Shown: piece by piece, positions 1 through 7,520 of the stretch
Position numbering within the stretch: position 1 is the stretch's first letter
How the letters are laid out: each line of letters opens with the position of its first letter
Assembly (NCBI GenBank): GCA_026388655.1
Contig: JAPLJI010000049.1
Location: forward strand, 1-40,475
DNA from: Pseudomonadota bacterium
GTDB taxonomy: Bacteria > Desulfobacterota > JAPLJL01
DNA length: 40,475 nt
Direction: 5' to 3'
Program-made: the position numbers and the translations under genes
Notes under the pieces: generated by a model
What the model saw: the letters and a program-made list of their open reading frames with translations, nothing else
Told to the model about the DNA's origin: nothing
The model's database searches: none

Positions 1-857
1 ATCCTCACCTTCTCCTCGATACTGCTTATGGCCTGTTCGAGAAACAGGGGGTTTTTGAGCTTCATCTGGATCGCCCCGTTGGGGCAGGCGCGGGCACAGC
101 GCCCGCAGCCCCGGCAATCATCGGGGATGAAGGACTTCCCGTCCACGATCTTGATCAGCTTGAGGAAGCAATGTTCCGCGCAGGTCCCGCAGCCCTTGCA
201 TTTCCCGGCATCCACCCAGACCTCCAGCCCTTCGAGCCGGCGGAACTGCTGGTTGCGCTCTTCCGGGGGAAGGTGCCTGAAGATCCGGCTGATGCAGCAG
301 CATTCGCAGCAGAAGCAAACCGTGAACAGGTCGCCTTCATCCGGAACGCCGAAGAGATAATTATCCACCCGGGCCTTGCCGACCAGGGGGACCAGGTTCG
401 CCTCCACGGCCTTTTTCATATGCTCCCGCGCTTCCTCCTTGGAAACCGGCCGGACCCAGGGGGTCTTGATTCTCCTGCTCCCCTCGCCCATCATCAGGCA
501 TCCGAGCTCCTGGGGATACTCCCGGCACCGGTAAGAAGTCCGGCACCCGCAAAACTCCATGATGACCCGGTAGGAAGATTTCTCGATGAACTTTTCCACG
601 ATCTGGTAAGGGAGAACAACATCATTACCGCGCTCCAGCGACTTGTACACCGGGATGGCAAATATCCGGTTTTTCTCCGCTTTCGTCCAGGGATGAATCC
701 GGCGGATGCCGGGGAGGGCGAAGACTTGATACAGCCGATCGATAAGCTCGAACGTGTACCTGGCCATCGGCGAGTGCTTCGCCTGCTCGAGCAGCTTCTT
801 GTTGTTTTTCAGCAGCCTCGAAAATTCCAAAAGACCCGGCATCCATTTTATCGCCAT
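1..857 (-). CDS. Cysteine-rich 4Fe-4S dicluster protein (3' end outside window)
   Basis: The minus strand reads open from an ATG at 857 to the left edge (285 codons, no stop), so the gene is partial. The C-terminal part is a bacterial 2[4Fe-4S] ferredoxin domain with Cys at residues 220, 223, 226, 230 and 248, 251, 254, 258. Two further cysteine clusters lie before it: a CxCx5Cx8C set (103, 105, 111, 120) and the string CFCCECCC (181-188). It is a paralogue of the protein at 1283-2194, which has the same three clusters in the same order. No signal peptide is visible, so I expect a cytoplasmic electron-transfer protein; the partner is unknown. A GGGAG stretch about ten bases upstream is the likely ribosome binding site. 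The plus-strand reading frame over this gene is a shadow. Confidence 0.85.
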   Translation of the reverse strand, partial: MAIKWMPGLLEFSRLLKNNKKLLEQAKHSPMARYTFELIDRLYQVFALPGIRRIHPWTKAEKNRIFAIPVYKSLERGNDVVLPYQIVEKFIEKSSYRVIMEFCGCRTSYRCREYPQELGCLMMGEGSRRIKTPWVRPVSKEEAREHMKKAVEANLVPLVGKARVDNYLFGVPDEGDLFTVCFCCECCCISRIFRHLPPEERNQQFRRLEGLEVWVDAGKCKGCGTCAEHCFLKLIKIVDGKSFIPDDCRGCGRCARACPNGAIQMKLKNPLFLEQAISSIEEKVR

Positions 858-1071
858 TCTTTTCTTTCTCCCTTTCGCGTTCTCCACCCCCTCCGCCGGC
901 GCTTCCCCGCGAGTAATCGGGGGACGTAGTTCCTTCCTCTTTCGCTAAAGCTTCCCTCGACGCATCTCGGGACAAGTCGAAGGATAAATTAGTTCCGTTG
1001 CTTTACCTAACGTCCCGGAGACTTCGTGCCTCCGGGACGTTGTTTCCTGAATTGCTTAATAGATCCGATTA

Positions 1072-1130
1072 ATCTGGTTTCTTTGGTCTATCTGGTCTGT
1101 CTGTTTTCTTTGGTTTCTTTCGTTTTTATT
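1072..1130 (-). repeat. 9-bp tandem array (ACCAGATAG type)
   Basis: Read on the minus strand this is about six degenerate 9-bp units, including GACCAGATA, GACCAAAGA and AACCAAAGA. The array lies upstream of the minus-strand Fe-S gene that starts at 857, so the purine-rich strand is the sense strand of that gene. Confidence 0.75.
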
Positions 1131-1178
1131 CCGCAATCGTCATTCGTAAATCGTTAATCGTAAATTTTTATTAACTCG

Positions 1179-1258
1179 AAACTGTGTTTATATGGGCGAC
1201 CCCATCTTCGTGGTTCCGAAAACGCTACTTTTCAACTTATCACCCGCATCCTCCCAAG
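1179..1258. repeat. 80-bp dispersed element, copy A
   Basis: One of three copies of an approximately 80-bp sequence (others at 5003-5082 and 5687-5765). All share the core GGTTCCGAAAACGC followed by a CTTTTCAA block and TTATCACC. Copies A and B also share the preceding modules in the same order: a nonamer array, then CCGCAATCGTC sequence. No reading frame or transposase is associated with it. Confidence 0.8.
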
Positions 1259-1282
1259 TTTTTTTACCATCATTAAAGTGCT

Positions 1283-2194
1283 TTATGACAAATCAATCCT
1301 TCCCGTGATTCTCTTTATCACATCATCGACTGCGTTAGGATTATTTAATTTGAGCTTGATGGCGTTCTCCGGGCAGACCCCGGCGCATCTTCCGCAGAGA
1401 GTGCAGTATTCGCTCATGACCGCTCTGCCCTCCTTGATTTCAATCGCTTCGACAAAGCACTTTTTAACGCACGCTCCGCATCCCACGCAATCTTCGGTAA
1501 TTTCTATCGAAAGTCCCTCGACCGGCTCCATTATTCCGTGAATGACATCAGCCGGGCCGCGTTTAAAGAAACGCGAGAGGCAGCAGCATTCACAACAAAA
1601 ACAGCATGTCAGCAGGGTGCCGTTCGGGGGGATCCGCAGCAAGTCGTGATCGGCACGGGCTTCCCCCACGATCGGGACGAGTCCGGCGGCAATCGCCCTC
1701 CGCAAATGCCCTTTGGCCTCTTCCCGGGTTACTTCCCGGCTGATATTTTTGGAAATCTTCTTCGCGGATTCCCCCATGAAAATGCAACCGATTTCCTCCG
1801 GATAATTTTTGCAGGTATAGACTTTTCGGCAGGCGCAGAAATCAATGACGACCCGGTAATTGGACAGATCAATCAGGCGGTCCACCACTTCCTCGGGAAG
1901 CGCTATCCCTTCCGCACCTTCAATATTTTTATTTATTGGGATCCATGACATGTCGGATTGTTCCGGATCGAGCGCGGGTATTCTTTTCTGAATGAAGGGA
2001 ATATAAGCAAGGGCATACAGGTATTCGAATATTTTAAATACACTCTTCGCGGTGAATTTCAGCATTTTACTGCCGTGTCTGGAATCAAATCTGTATATCC
2101 TGTTCAGCAACGGTTCCTTTTTCTGCCCTCCGGAATTATTGCGAATTTCAAAACCATTATGTGAATGTGAGTTCAACGGATTATGCTTTTCCAT
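1283..2194 (-). CDS. Cysteine-rich 4Fe-4S dicluster protein
   Basis: This 303-residue protein ends in a 2[4Fe-4S] ferredoxin domain (Cys 236, 239, 242, 246 and 264, 267, 270, 274). Upstream lie CxCx5Cx8C (Cys 120, 122, 128, 137) and an exceptional cysteine string, CCFCCECCC (197-205). That is 19 cysteines in three blocks, so more than two metal clusters are possible (inference). No signal peptide is seen. The start ATG directly follows the TAA of the upstream gene with no spacer, which implies translational coupling, and AAGGGG precedes it. It is third in a minus-strand operon after an FadH-like flavoprotein and a 152-residue protein, so it may pass electrons to or from that enzyme. It is a paralogue of the gene at 1-857. 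Confidence 0.88.
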   Translation of the reverse strand: MEKHNPLNSHSHNGFEIRNNSGGQKKEPLLNRIYRFDSRHGSKMLKFTAKSVFKIFEYLYALAYIPFIQKRIPALDPEQSDMSWIPINKNIEGAEGIALPEEVVDRLIDLSNYRVVIDFCACRKVYTCKNYPEEIGCIFMGESAKKISKNISREVTREEAKGHLRRAIAAGLVPIVGEARADHDLLRIPPNGTLLTCCFCCECCCLSRFFKRGPADVIHGIMEPVEGLSIEITEDCVGCGACVKKCFVEAIEIKEGRAVMSEYCTLCGRCAGVCPENAIKLKLNNPNAVDDVIKRITGRIDLS

Positions 2195-2653
2195 TTAAAA
2201 GGACCCCTTAGATTTGATTCCGCCTCCCCATTTCATCAAAATCCTGCATTTTGGTGCGCCTTTAACAACAGATTCCTTAATGACCAGTTCGCTTCCGATG
2301 AGCTTGAAAAGCTTCCGGTCCATATCCATAGCCGCATCGCACGGTTTCTCTTGATCAGGGTGCTTGAAACCGTACGGACAATAGCCCACAAAGAACTCAA
2401 AACTGTCTGGCCTCACGCTTTCGGGTATGATCTCAAAAGGAAAGTTCATCTTTTTACCTGTCTCGAGAAGGTACTTTTTCACTCCCAGAATAGAGTCCTG
2501 GCGTTTGACCCCTGATCCTGGGGTATAAAAAGCAAATCTGGCCATGCTCCGAGCAAAGGATCTTGCCAGCGTTTCGCCGATCATGGGTATTTTACAGAGC
2601 CTTTCATAGAATTTTCCGAGCCTAAGCATCATTTTCTCTGTTTGTGGCGGCAT
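2195..2653 (-). CDS. Conserved protein of unknown function
   Basis: A 152-residue protein translated from the ATG at 2653, which is preceded by AGGAG at correct spacing; an upstream in-frame ATG at 2683 would place that ribosome binding site inside the gene and is less likely. I do not recognise the family with confidence. Visible features are a basic, probably helical N-terminal half and a C-terminal half with three cysteines, including a CPYG motif, a second Cys about eleven residues later, and a KCR motif. That spacing recalls proteins annotated as amino-thiazoline-carboxylate hydrolase-like, but this is a weak resemblance. It lies between the flavoprotein gene and the Fe-S gene and abuts the latter, so it is probably part of the same redox operon. 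Confidence 0.75.
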   Translation of the reverse strand: MPPQTEKMMLRLGKFYERLCKIPMIGETLARSFARSMARFAFYTPGSGVKRQDSILGVKKYLLETGKKMNFPFEIIPESVRPDSFEFFVGYCPYGFKHPDQEKPCDAAMDMDRKLFKLIGSELVIKESVVKGAPKCRILMKWGGGIKSKGSF

Positions 2654-2744
2654 ATTATCACTCCTTTTTTTAAGAGTCCCCATCCATACATCCTTTGGAA
2701 CTCAAGGTTTTTTCTACTTTTCTATTTATAAACATTCACGATAA

Positions 2745-4703
2745 TCAGATTTTCCTGGCAATCTCCGCCGCCTCGGTAATAGCCTCCAGGGTTCTGCGTG
2801 GCTCGCTGGCATCGCCAATCACATACGTCTCGGCCACCCTGCCTTTGATCTCCGTTGACAGGTTGTCGACCGGTATTGCCCCCATCGCCAGAATAACGTA
2901 TTCAGCGCCGTGAACGGATTCCTCTTGTCCATCTCTTACGAAGACCACGCCATCATCGAGGATTTCCTTGACTTCGGCCCGGAGTTGAATCTGCACCCGC
3001 TTTTCCCGCAGCCTATCCAACAAGAGATGCCTTGGCTCGGCCATACTATCCAGGGCGACCGCATCTCGCATTTCCAGGATGGTGACATCAGTAGGAGCCG
3101 CCATGAGATTGTCACTCGGTTGCGCCAGAAAGTCGGCCGTTTCACAGCCGGTGAGGTTCCCGCCGATAATAACTGCTTTTCTGGCCGTTCCGGCCTCGTG
3201 TCCGCCCAGAACGTCCCAGGCGGTGACCACCGTGCCTTTATCGGTTCCCGGGATGTTTTTCGGCACCAGCGGTGAGGCGCCTGTGGCGACGATGACGACG
3301 TCTGGCCTTATCTTGTCTATGAGTTCGGGAGTAACCTCCTGGCCCAAAATCACTTTCACTCCTGCCTTTTGCACCTGGAGGGAAAGATACTTGATGAGCT
3401 GGCTGATCTCTTGCATAAACGGGGGAACGCTGGCGAGATTCACCTGTCCACCCAGTTTTTCCTTCTTCTCACAAAGAGTCACCGTGTGCCCTCTAAGGGC
3501 GGCGACCCGGGCCGCCTCAAGTCCCGCCGGACCTCCCCCGGCAACTAGGACCTTTTTCGGTTTTTCTGTAGGGACAATCACCATCTCCTTTTCCCTGCCG
3601 GCGGCGGGATTCACGGTGCAGGTCGCTTGCTGCCCCTGTTGGACTTTGCCGATACATCCGCAGTTGCACGCGACGCAGGGAACGATGTCCTCGAAGCGGC
3701 CCGCGGCGGCCTTGTTCGGCAGCTCCGGGTCGGCGTGGAGAGCCCGCCCCATAGACACCAGATCTGCCTTCCCGGCCTCCAAGACGAACTCCGCGATCTG
3801 GGGGCTGTTGATCCTGCCTACGCAGATCACCGGCACGTCAACCACTTGTTTAATGGCCTCCGCAAAGGGGGCGTTGAGGGCAAGCGGGGTTCCGGAGGGG
3901 GGGACGACGGCCCACATAACGGTGGGAACCGTTCCTCCCGATATTTCCAGGGCGTCTACGCCCGTATCGACCAGGATGCGGGCGATAAACTGGCTTTCCT
4001 GAAAGGTACGACCACCGGTCCGCCGCTCTTCTCCGGAGATCCGCACGATGATCGGGAAATCTTGGCCGACTCTTTTTCGGATCGCTTTGATAATCTCCAA
4101 AAGAAATCTGAGCCTCCCTTCCAGGGATCCGCCATAACTGTCCGTTCGCTTGTTGGAGAAAGGAGACAGAAAGGAACCCACCAAGGCATAGCCATGAGCG
4201 GCATGGATCTCCACGGCGTCCAATCCTGCTTCCTTCGCTCGGTGAGCCGCCCCCGAAAAATCTTCGATCATAGCCTCGATCTCACCGACGGAAAGTTCCC
4301 GGGGTACGTCTCGAAAGAGACCGCGTCCCACGACAGCGGAAGGGCCCACCGGCTGGATCCCGGTCAACATCTTGATGCCTTCCGGCCCGGGATCCATTAT
4401 CTGAACGGCCAGCTTGGCGCCGCGGCTATGCACGACCCTGGCGACCTGACTCCAGCTCTCGACCTGGGCATCATTGTAAAGGCCCAGCGGGAATAATCCG
4501 TATTTCCGATCGGGATGTATTCCGGCCGCCTCGGCAATGATCAGGCCCGCGCCTCCTTTAGCTCGAGCCTCGTAGTAATCGCGGAGCCTCTCCGAGACCG
4601 TCCCGTCCGCCATTCCGTAACTCAGGGTCATGGGAGGAAGGACAATCCGGTTCCTCACCTCCATGGCTCCAATCCGGATCGGCTTGAAAAGGTACTTTAG
4701 CAT
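2745..4703 (-). CDS. NADH:flavin oxidoreductase, 2,4-dienoyl-CoA / 2-enoate reductase family
   Basis: A full-length 652-residue enzyme of the old-yellow-enzyme plus FAD/NAD(P) class (FadH, 2-enoate reductase, BaiCD type). Residues 1-330 form the FMN TIM barrel, with the IHAAHGY motif near 166-172 and the SYGGS motif near 189-193. A [4Fe-4S] site follows (Cys 343, 346, 350, 362, with an extra Cys 348). Residues from about 380 form the FAD/NAD(P) module with a GGGPAG dinucleotide motif. Members reduce activated C=C bonds in enoyl-CoAs, enoates or steroids with NAD(P)H; the substrate here cannot be read from sequence. AAAGGAG lies upstream of the ATG at 4703. It is the first gene of a three-gene minus-strand operon with a Fe-S protein as likely electron partner (inference). 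Confidence 0.92.
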   Translation of the reverse strand: MLKYLFKPIRIGAMEVRNRIVLPPMTLSYGMADGTVSERLRDYYEARAKGGAGLIIAEAAGIHPDRKYGLFPLGLYNDAQVESWSQVARVVHSRGAKLAVQIMDPGPEGIKMLTGIQPVGPSAVVGRGLFRDVPRELSVGEIEAMIEDFSGAAHRAKEAGLDAVEIHAAHGYALVGSFLSPFSNKRTDSYGGSLEGRLRFLLEIIKAIRKRVGQDFPIIVRISGEERRTGGRTFQESQFIARILVDTGVDALEISGGTVPTVMWAVVPPSGTPLALNAPFAEAIKQVVDVPVICVGRINSPQIAEFVLEAGKADLVSMGRALHADPELPNKAAAGRFEDIVPCVACNCGCIGKVQQGQQATCTVNPAAGREKEMVIVPTEKPKKVLVAGGGPAGLEAARVAALRGHTVTLCEKKEKLGGQVNLASVPPFMQEISQLIKYLSLQVQKAGVKVILGQEVTPELIDKIRPDVVIVATGASPLVPKNIPGTDKGTVVTAWDVLGGHEAGTARKAVIIGGNLTGCETADFLAQPSDNLMAAPTDVTILEMRDAVALDSMAEPRHLLLDRLREKRVQIQLRAEVKEILDDGVVFVRDGQEESVHGAEYVILAMGAIPVDNLSTEIKGRVAETYVIGDASEPRRTLEAITEAAEIARKI

Positions 4704-4888
4704 ATCTTCTCCTTTCCGATTTTTTTACCAAGGCACCTTCGTTTATTGTTTAATTCATATATCACACGATTAAAGAAACCTCAACCTTTGCTCCCCGTCA
4801 GCGAAAATGGGAATTTCTGTGGGAGGGAAATTCGACAAGATAATTGGGGGACATAACTGAAATATAGACTTTGTTTAGTACCTCCGGG

Positions 4889-4930
4889 ATTTCTGGTCTG
4901 TCTGGTCTATCTGGTTTCTTTGGTTTTCAT
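4889..4930 (-). repeat. 9-bp tandem array (ACCAGATAG type)
   Basis: On the minus strand the units read ACCAAAGAA, ACCAGATAG, ACCAGACAG, ACCAGAA. It is upstream of, and sense to, the flavoprotein operon. Confidence 0.75.
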
Positions 4931-5002
4931 TCCGCAATCGTCAATCTATTTATCCCGAGGTCTTGCGAGGGACAATCGTCAATCGTAAATTCTTATCAAC
5001 TT

Positions 5003-5082
5003 GAAATTGTATTTAAATGGGTGACCCCGTCTTCGTGGTTCCGAAAACGCCTCTTTTCAAATTATCACCAGCGTCCCTTTAA
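5003..5082. repeat. 80-bp dispersed element, copy B
   Basis: The second copy of the element at 1179-1258, in the same orientation and likewise preceded by a nonamer array and a CCGCAATCGTC module. It differs from copy A at scattered positions. Confidence 0.8.
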
Positions 5083-5108
5083 GATAATTCCCCGCCGTCC
5101 CCTAAAAG

Positions 5109-5627
5109 CTAAAAGTTTAGGTCGGTGTTTTTCTGACCAAACCGTTTATACGCCAGAGAAAATAAATTCCGATTTCCGGTCGTCCACGTGACGGTCAGTT
5201 TACATTTCTTGATCTTCCATCCCGCAGAAGTTCTCTCCAGGTTATTTGTATAGTATCCCCCGATGGTATAGGTACCTTCTATTTCATCGTTGGGGAAATA
5301 GTGCTGAGCCTGCATATACGAAACGCAGGTTGCCTTATCCCTTTCAATGGTAATTACGTGGTTGGTACTGATATGTTGGGTGGAAATAAAACCGCTTAGG
5401 GTTCTTTTCACTAACTCGACCCATTGATCCACGGCGAAGGTGTTGGGACTTCCCCCGGTCCAGGAAGTAAAATCAATCTCAACCTCATTGGTAAAACATG
5501 AACGATACATTTCCCAATCGCGCCGATCGATGCCAGTGGCATAACGGATCACGACATCCCGCACTGCCTCACGATCCCAAAGTATCTCTAACCTCTCGTT
5601 TCGACGCTCACTCTGTTCGTTCTTCAT
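5109..5627 (-). CDS. SnoaL-like / NTF2-fold protein
   Basis: A 172-residue protein counted from the ATG at 5627; a TTG two codons upstream is an alternative, and neither has a strong ribosome binding site. The pattern of an N-terminal helix with DREAVRDVVIRYATGID, then RDWEMYRSCFT, then strands ending in a GWKIKK motif is typical of SnoaL_4-type polyketide-cyclase/dehydratase-like proteins, which use an NTF2 cone fold. Such proteins include small hydratases, isomerases and ring-cleaving accessory enzymes, so the reaction is not predictable. There is no signal peptide. It is on the same strand as the flavoprotein operon but 405 bp of repeats away, so co-transcription is doubtful. Confidence 0.8.
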   Translation of the reverse strand: MKNEQSERRNERLEILWDREAVRDVVIRYATGIDRRDWEMYRSCFTNEVEIDFTSWTGGSPNTFAVDQWVELVKRTLSGFISTQHISTNHVITIERDKATCVSYMQAQHYFPNDEIEGTYTIGGYYTNNLERTSAGWKIKKCKLTVTWTTGNRNLFSLAYKRFGQKNTDLNF

Positions 5628-5686
5628 AATCAAGCTAGGATAGAGGTCTTGCCTTTTGCTTTTTCTGAGGCAAGCCGGGCATGCAA

Positions 5687-5765
5687 AACTGTGTTTATAT
5701 TGGTGACTCCATCTTCTTGGTTCCGAAAACGCCCCTTTTCAACTTATCACCTGCATCCCCCCAAG
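5687..5765. repeat. 80-bp dispersed element, copy C
   Basis: The third copy of the element. Its left flank differs from copies A and B (a CATGCCCGGCTTGCC stretch). Its right flank contains GGAACTAACGGAACTACG and a direct repeat of CGTCCCCTCAAA, which runs into a truncated ORF6N gene. Confidence 0.8.
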
Positions 5766-5808
5766 AAAAATACGGAACTAACGGAACTACGTCCCCTCAA
5801 ACGTCCCC

Positions 5809-5946
5809 TCAAATCGCCTCATTGAGGCGAAAGGTGGCGACGCTATAAAGAGCGGCCAGATCCCGGTCCAAAATTACCTTCCGGCCGCGAAGGGTAATGA
5901 TCATTCGGCTGACCCGCGCTTCGTATTTCTCCAGGTTTGACTTCAT
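5809..5946 (-). pseudogene. Truncated ORF6N-domain gene
   Basis: From an ATG at 5946 the minus strand encodes 45 residues matching the start of an ORF6N DNA-binding domain: a MIITLRGRKVILDRDLAALY core then LNEAI. ORF6N proteins normally continue well past this point, but here the frame stops at TGA within the CGTCCCCTCAAA repeat beside copy C of the dispersed element. The simplest reading is that the repeat arrived and cut the gene. No continuation is visible on the far side. ORF6N domains occur in phage and toxin-antitoxin-like contexts, and a second similar remnant lies just upstream. Confidence 0.65.
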
Positions 5947-5974
5947 AAGGTATACGGTGTGAGCGGTAAAAATT

Positions 5975-6139
5975 TCAATTTTCTTTGGAATCTAACATTA
6001 CCCTCTGCCCACGAAAAGGCAGGATGACAGTGTCTGTCGGTGGCAGATCAGCGACTTTTTTCCTGTTTTTCACTACCAGCCCCGGCAATTTTTTAAGTTC
6101 CTGTTTATTTCCGGAACTATAATGCTTAGACATAACCAT
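5975..6139 (-). pseudogene. Short ORF resembling an ORF6N N-terminus
   Basis: A 54-residue minus-strand frame starting MVMSKHYSSG and ending with ILPFRGQRVMLDSKEN. The RGQRVMLD portion resembles the first strand of ORF6N domains (RGxKVMLDxDLAxLY), after which similarity ends. It may be a broken relative of the adjacent remnant or a chimera of two copies. It could instead be a real small protein; no ribosome binding site is convincing. Confidence 0.35.
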
Positions 6140-6378
6140 ATTTATTATTAAGATACGGGAATGTCAAGATATAAGAACGACCGCAGACCGCCGCAAAGAG
6201 CAGAGAGCAGGGGGTAGAGGGCAAAGGACAAAGAGCGAAGAGCTGATTGAAAATCTCCCCCGGCCCCTCTTTCAATACCCCCCATTCCCCCGAGCAAGAC
6301 TCGGGGGCTACCCGCGGGGGCTAACCGGGAATAAGGGATCCCCGTGACCGGACGACGGGGAATTGCATTAAAGAAAAA
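6140..6378. other. Gene-free repeat region
   Basis: The region contains an AATCTCCCCCGGCCCC repeat fragment near 6250 (the same family as 7014-7050) and a CCCCCGAG/CTCGGGGG inverted repeat near 6285-6308. No coding or RNA signal is seen. Confidence 0.5.
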
Positions 6379-6630
6379 TCACCGGTAGATATCTTTGCGG
6401 TGAGCGACCCGGAGGATAAGAACCTGGCCGGGGGTTTTGGCATAAATAACCCGGTAATCTCCCACCCGGTATTTAAAAAGACCCTGGAATTCTCCTTTTA
6501 GAGGAATTCCGGCATCCGGGTTCGCGGAGAGCGAAGCTTCCAGCTTGTCGATAATTCTCCGCGCTTCCTCCTTATCAAGGCGCTTTAGGTCTTTGATAAC
6601 CGAGGTCTTATAAGTGATTTTAGAGGCCAA
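6379..6630 (-). CDS. RelE/ParE-family toxin
   Basis: This 83-residue protein has the family hallmarks: a basic N-terminal helix pair with KDLKRLDKEEARRIIDKL, a PLKGEFQGLFKYRVGDYRVIY core and a C-terminal VAHRKDIYR. RelE members cleave ribosome-bound mRNA; ParE members poison gyrase. The HRKDIY end and GDYRVIY core fit RelE better, so mRNA cleavage is the likelier activity. Its start overlaps the last 11 bases of the antitoxin gene, so the pair is translationally coupled, antitoxin first. Confidence 0.9.
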   Translation of the reverse strand: MASKITYKTSVIKDLKRLDKEEARRIIDKLEASLSANPDAGIPLKGEFQGLFKYRVGDYRVIYAKTPGQVLILRVAHRKDIYR

Positions 6631-6838
6631 GGGTCTTCTTCAACTCGGCGCTGGAAAGCACGGCGTCGTCCTTGTCCCGCAGGCGGTCCAGCGCGATTTG
6701 ATAATCGGCATACTCAGCCAGATACGTTTCCAGGGCTTTCCGGACCAGGTAGGTTTTCGGGCGATCCAGGGAAGCGGCCAGGTCGTCCAGCGCCTGGGAA
6801 AGTTCCTTCGGAAGCCTGATTGAAACGGCGGTGGGCAT
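6620..6838 (-). CDS. Ribbon-helix-helix antitoxin (CopG/ParD-like)
   Basis: A 72-residue protein from the ATG at 6838, chosen because AGGAGG lies eight bases upstream. The N-terminal strand TAVSIRLPKEL and the following helices are a ribbon-helix-helix DNA-binding domain; the acidic C-terminal part (RLRDKDDAVLSSAELKKTLGL) is the expected toxin-binding tail. It should neutralise the RelE-like toxin encoded next to it and repress the shared promoter. The pair sits in a repeat-rich accessory patch between ORF6N remnants and tRNA genes. Confidence 0.88.
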   Translation of the reverse strand: MPTAVSIRLPKELSQALDDLAASLDRPKTYLVRKALETYLAEYADYQIALDRLRDKDDAVLSSAELKKTLGL

Positions 6839-6973
6839 ATAAAATCCTCCTCTGGATGACAAGTATATCACGTATACCATTGTATTCCAAGGGGTAAAAA
6901 ATAGTTTCGAGTTTCCCTCCGGGCCGGAGGCTAGTTTATAGTTTCGAGTTCAAAACAAAAGAGACGGGAAAAT

Positions 6974-7004
6974 ACTGGATTCCGGGTCAAGCCCGGAATG
7001 ACAG
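6974..7004. repeat. Palindromic repeat, GGATTCC/GGAATGACA type
   Basis: ATTCCGGG and CCCGGAAT flank a short loop, forming a hairpin. This family is widespread in bacterial intergenic DNA and occurs again at 7123, 17781, 22479, 35381 and 37366 here. Confidence 0.75.
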
Positions 7005-7122
7005 AATTGATTGAAAATCTCCCCCGGCCCCCTTTTCGACAAAGGGGTAAAGAATTGCCCCCTCACCCCAGCCAAGGGAATGCGGAGTGCTGATTGCGGA
7101 TTACGGAATGTGGGAAAAAAAT

Positions 7123-7149
7123 TGGATTCCTGCTTTCGCAGGAATGACA
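7123..7149. repeat. Palindromic repeat, GGATTCC/GGAATGACA type
   Basis: ATTCCTGC and GCAGGAAT pair across a four-base loop. It belongs to the same family as 6974-7004. Confidence 0.75.
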
Positions 7150-7182
7150 AAACCGTTAGAGTGTGGAATAACCGCACTGATG

Positions 7183-7223
7183 GAAAATCCCCCCCATCCC
7201 CCTTTCGACAAAGGGGGAAATTG
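7183..7223. repeat. Palindromic repeat, CCCCCTTT/AAAGGGGG type
   Basis: CCCCCTTT and AAAGGGGG are separated by a CGAC loop. Related copies lie at 7014-7050, 24988-25066 and 38188-38224. Confidence 0.7.
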
Positions 7224-7313
7224 GGGAGTTAGAGAAATCCCGGGCGGGTCAAGGCCGTTCAAATTCAAATCCGGCGGTTTGGCCTTGATTTTTTCCTCTT
7301 GGGGGGCTGGTGA

Positions 7314-7341
7314 TTGACAAAGATTTTTTTCAAACTATCCT
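7314..7341 (+). promoter_or_regulatory. Probable sigma70-type promoter of the tRNA genes
   Basis: A perfect TTGACA at 7314-7319 and TATCCT at 7336-7341 are separated by 16 bp. Transcription would start about 12 bases before tRNA-Val. The region between is T-rich. Confidence 0.5.
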
Positions 7342-7360
7342 TTTTTGTTATATTGTCAGT

Positions 7361-7436
7361 GGGCGCATAGCTCAGTTGGGGGAGCGCCGGCCCTACAAGC
7401 CGGAGGTCACAGGTTCAAGCCCTGTTGCGCCCACCA
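7361..7436 (+). tRNA. tRNA-Val (anticodon TAC)
   Basis: A 76-base cloverleaf folds with a GGGCGCA/TGCGCCC acceptor stem, a GCTC/GAGC D stem, a CCGGC/GCCGG anticodon stem, an ACAGG/CCTGT T stem with TTCAAGC loop, and an encoded CCA. The anticodon loop is CCTACAA, giving TAC (valine). The base before the anticodon (position 33) is C, where U is nearly universal. Confidence 0.93.
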
Positions 7437-7443
7437 TAATCGT

Positions 7444-7520
7444 GGGGACGTGGTGCAGTTGGTTAGCACACTGGCCTGTCAAGCCAGAGGTCGCGGGTTC
7501 GAGCCCCGTCGTCCCCGCCA
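7444..7520 (+). tRNA. tRNA-Asp (anticodon GTC)
   Basis: A 77-base cloverleaf with GGGGACG/CGTCCCC acceptor stem, CTGGC/GCCAG anticodon stem, loop CTGTCAA (anticodon GTC), GCGGG/CCCGT T stem and encoded CCA. It follows tRNA-Val by seven bases and is presumably co-transcribed. Confidence 0.95.

Larger units (their letters stand above)
858..1282. other. Repeat-rich intergenic region
   Basis: No gene is supported in this 425-bp stretch. It holds a GC-rich inverted repeat near 1010-1045 (AACGTCCCGGAGA and its complement TCCGGGACGTT), a short nonamer array (1072-1130), a module of ATTGACGATT-type sequence (1131-1175) and copy A of the 80-bp element (1179-1258). The stretch GGGGACGTAGTTCC at 918-931 also occurs inverted beside copy C near 5780. 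Confidence 0.6.
4704..5108. other. Repeat-rich upstream region of the flavoprotein operon
   Basis: No gene is seen in this 405-bp stretch. It carries a nonamer array (4889-4930) and copy B of the 80-bp element (5003-5082), with AATCGTCAATCG-type sequence between them. The promoter of the flavoprotein operon should lie here, but no clear -35/-10 pair stands out. Confidence 0.55.
6881..7313. other. Repeat region upstream of the tRNA genes
   Basis: No gene is seen. The region is a string of palindromic repeats: the GGATTCC...GGAATGACA type at 6974-7004 and 7123-7149, and the CCCCCTTTCGACAAAGGGGG type at 7014-7050 and 7183-7223. Confidence 0.6.

Noticed and set aside
171-929. 252-residue plus-strand open frame
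   Set aside because: It lies opposite the cysteine-rich Fe-S gene, which explains the region fully on the minus strand.
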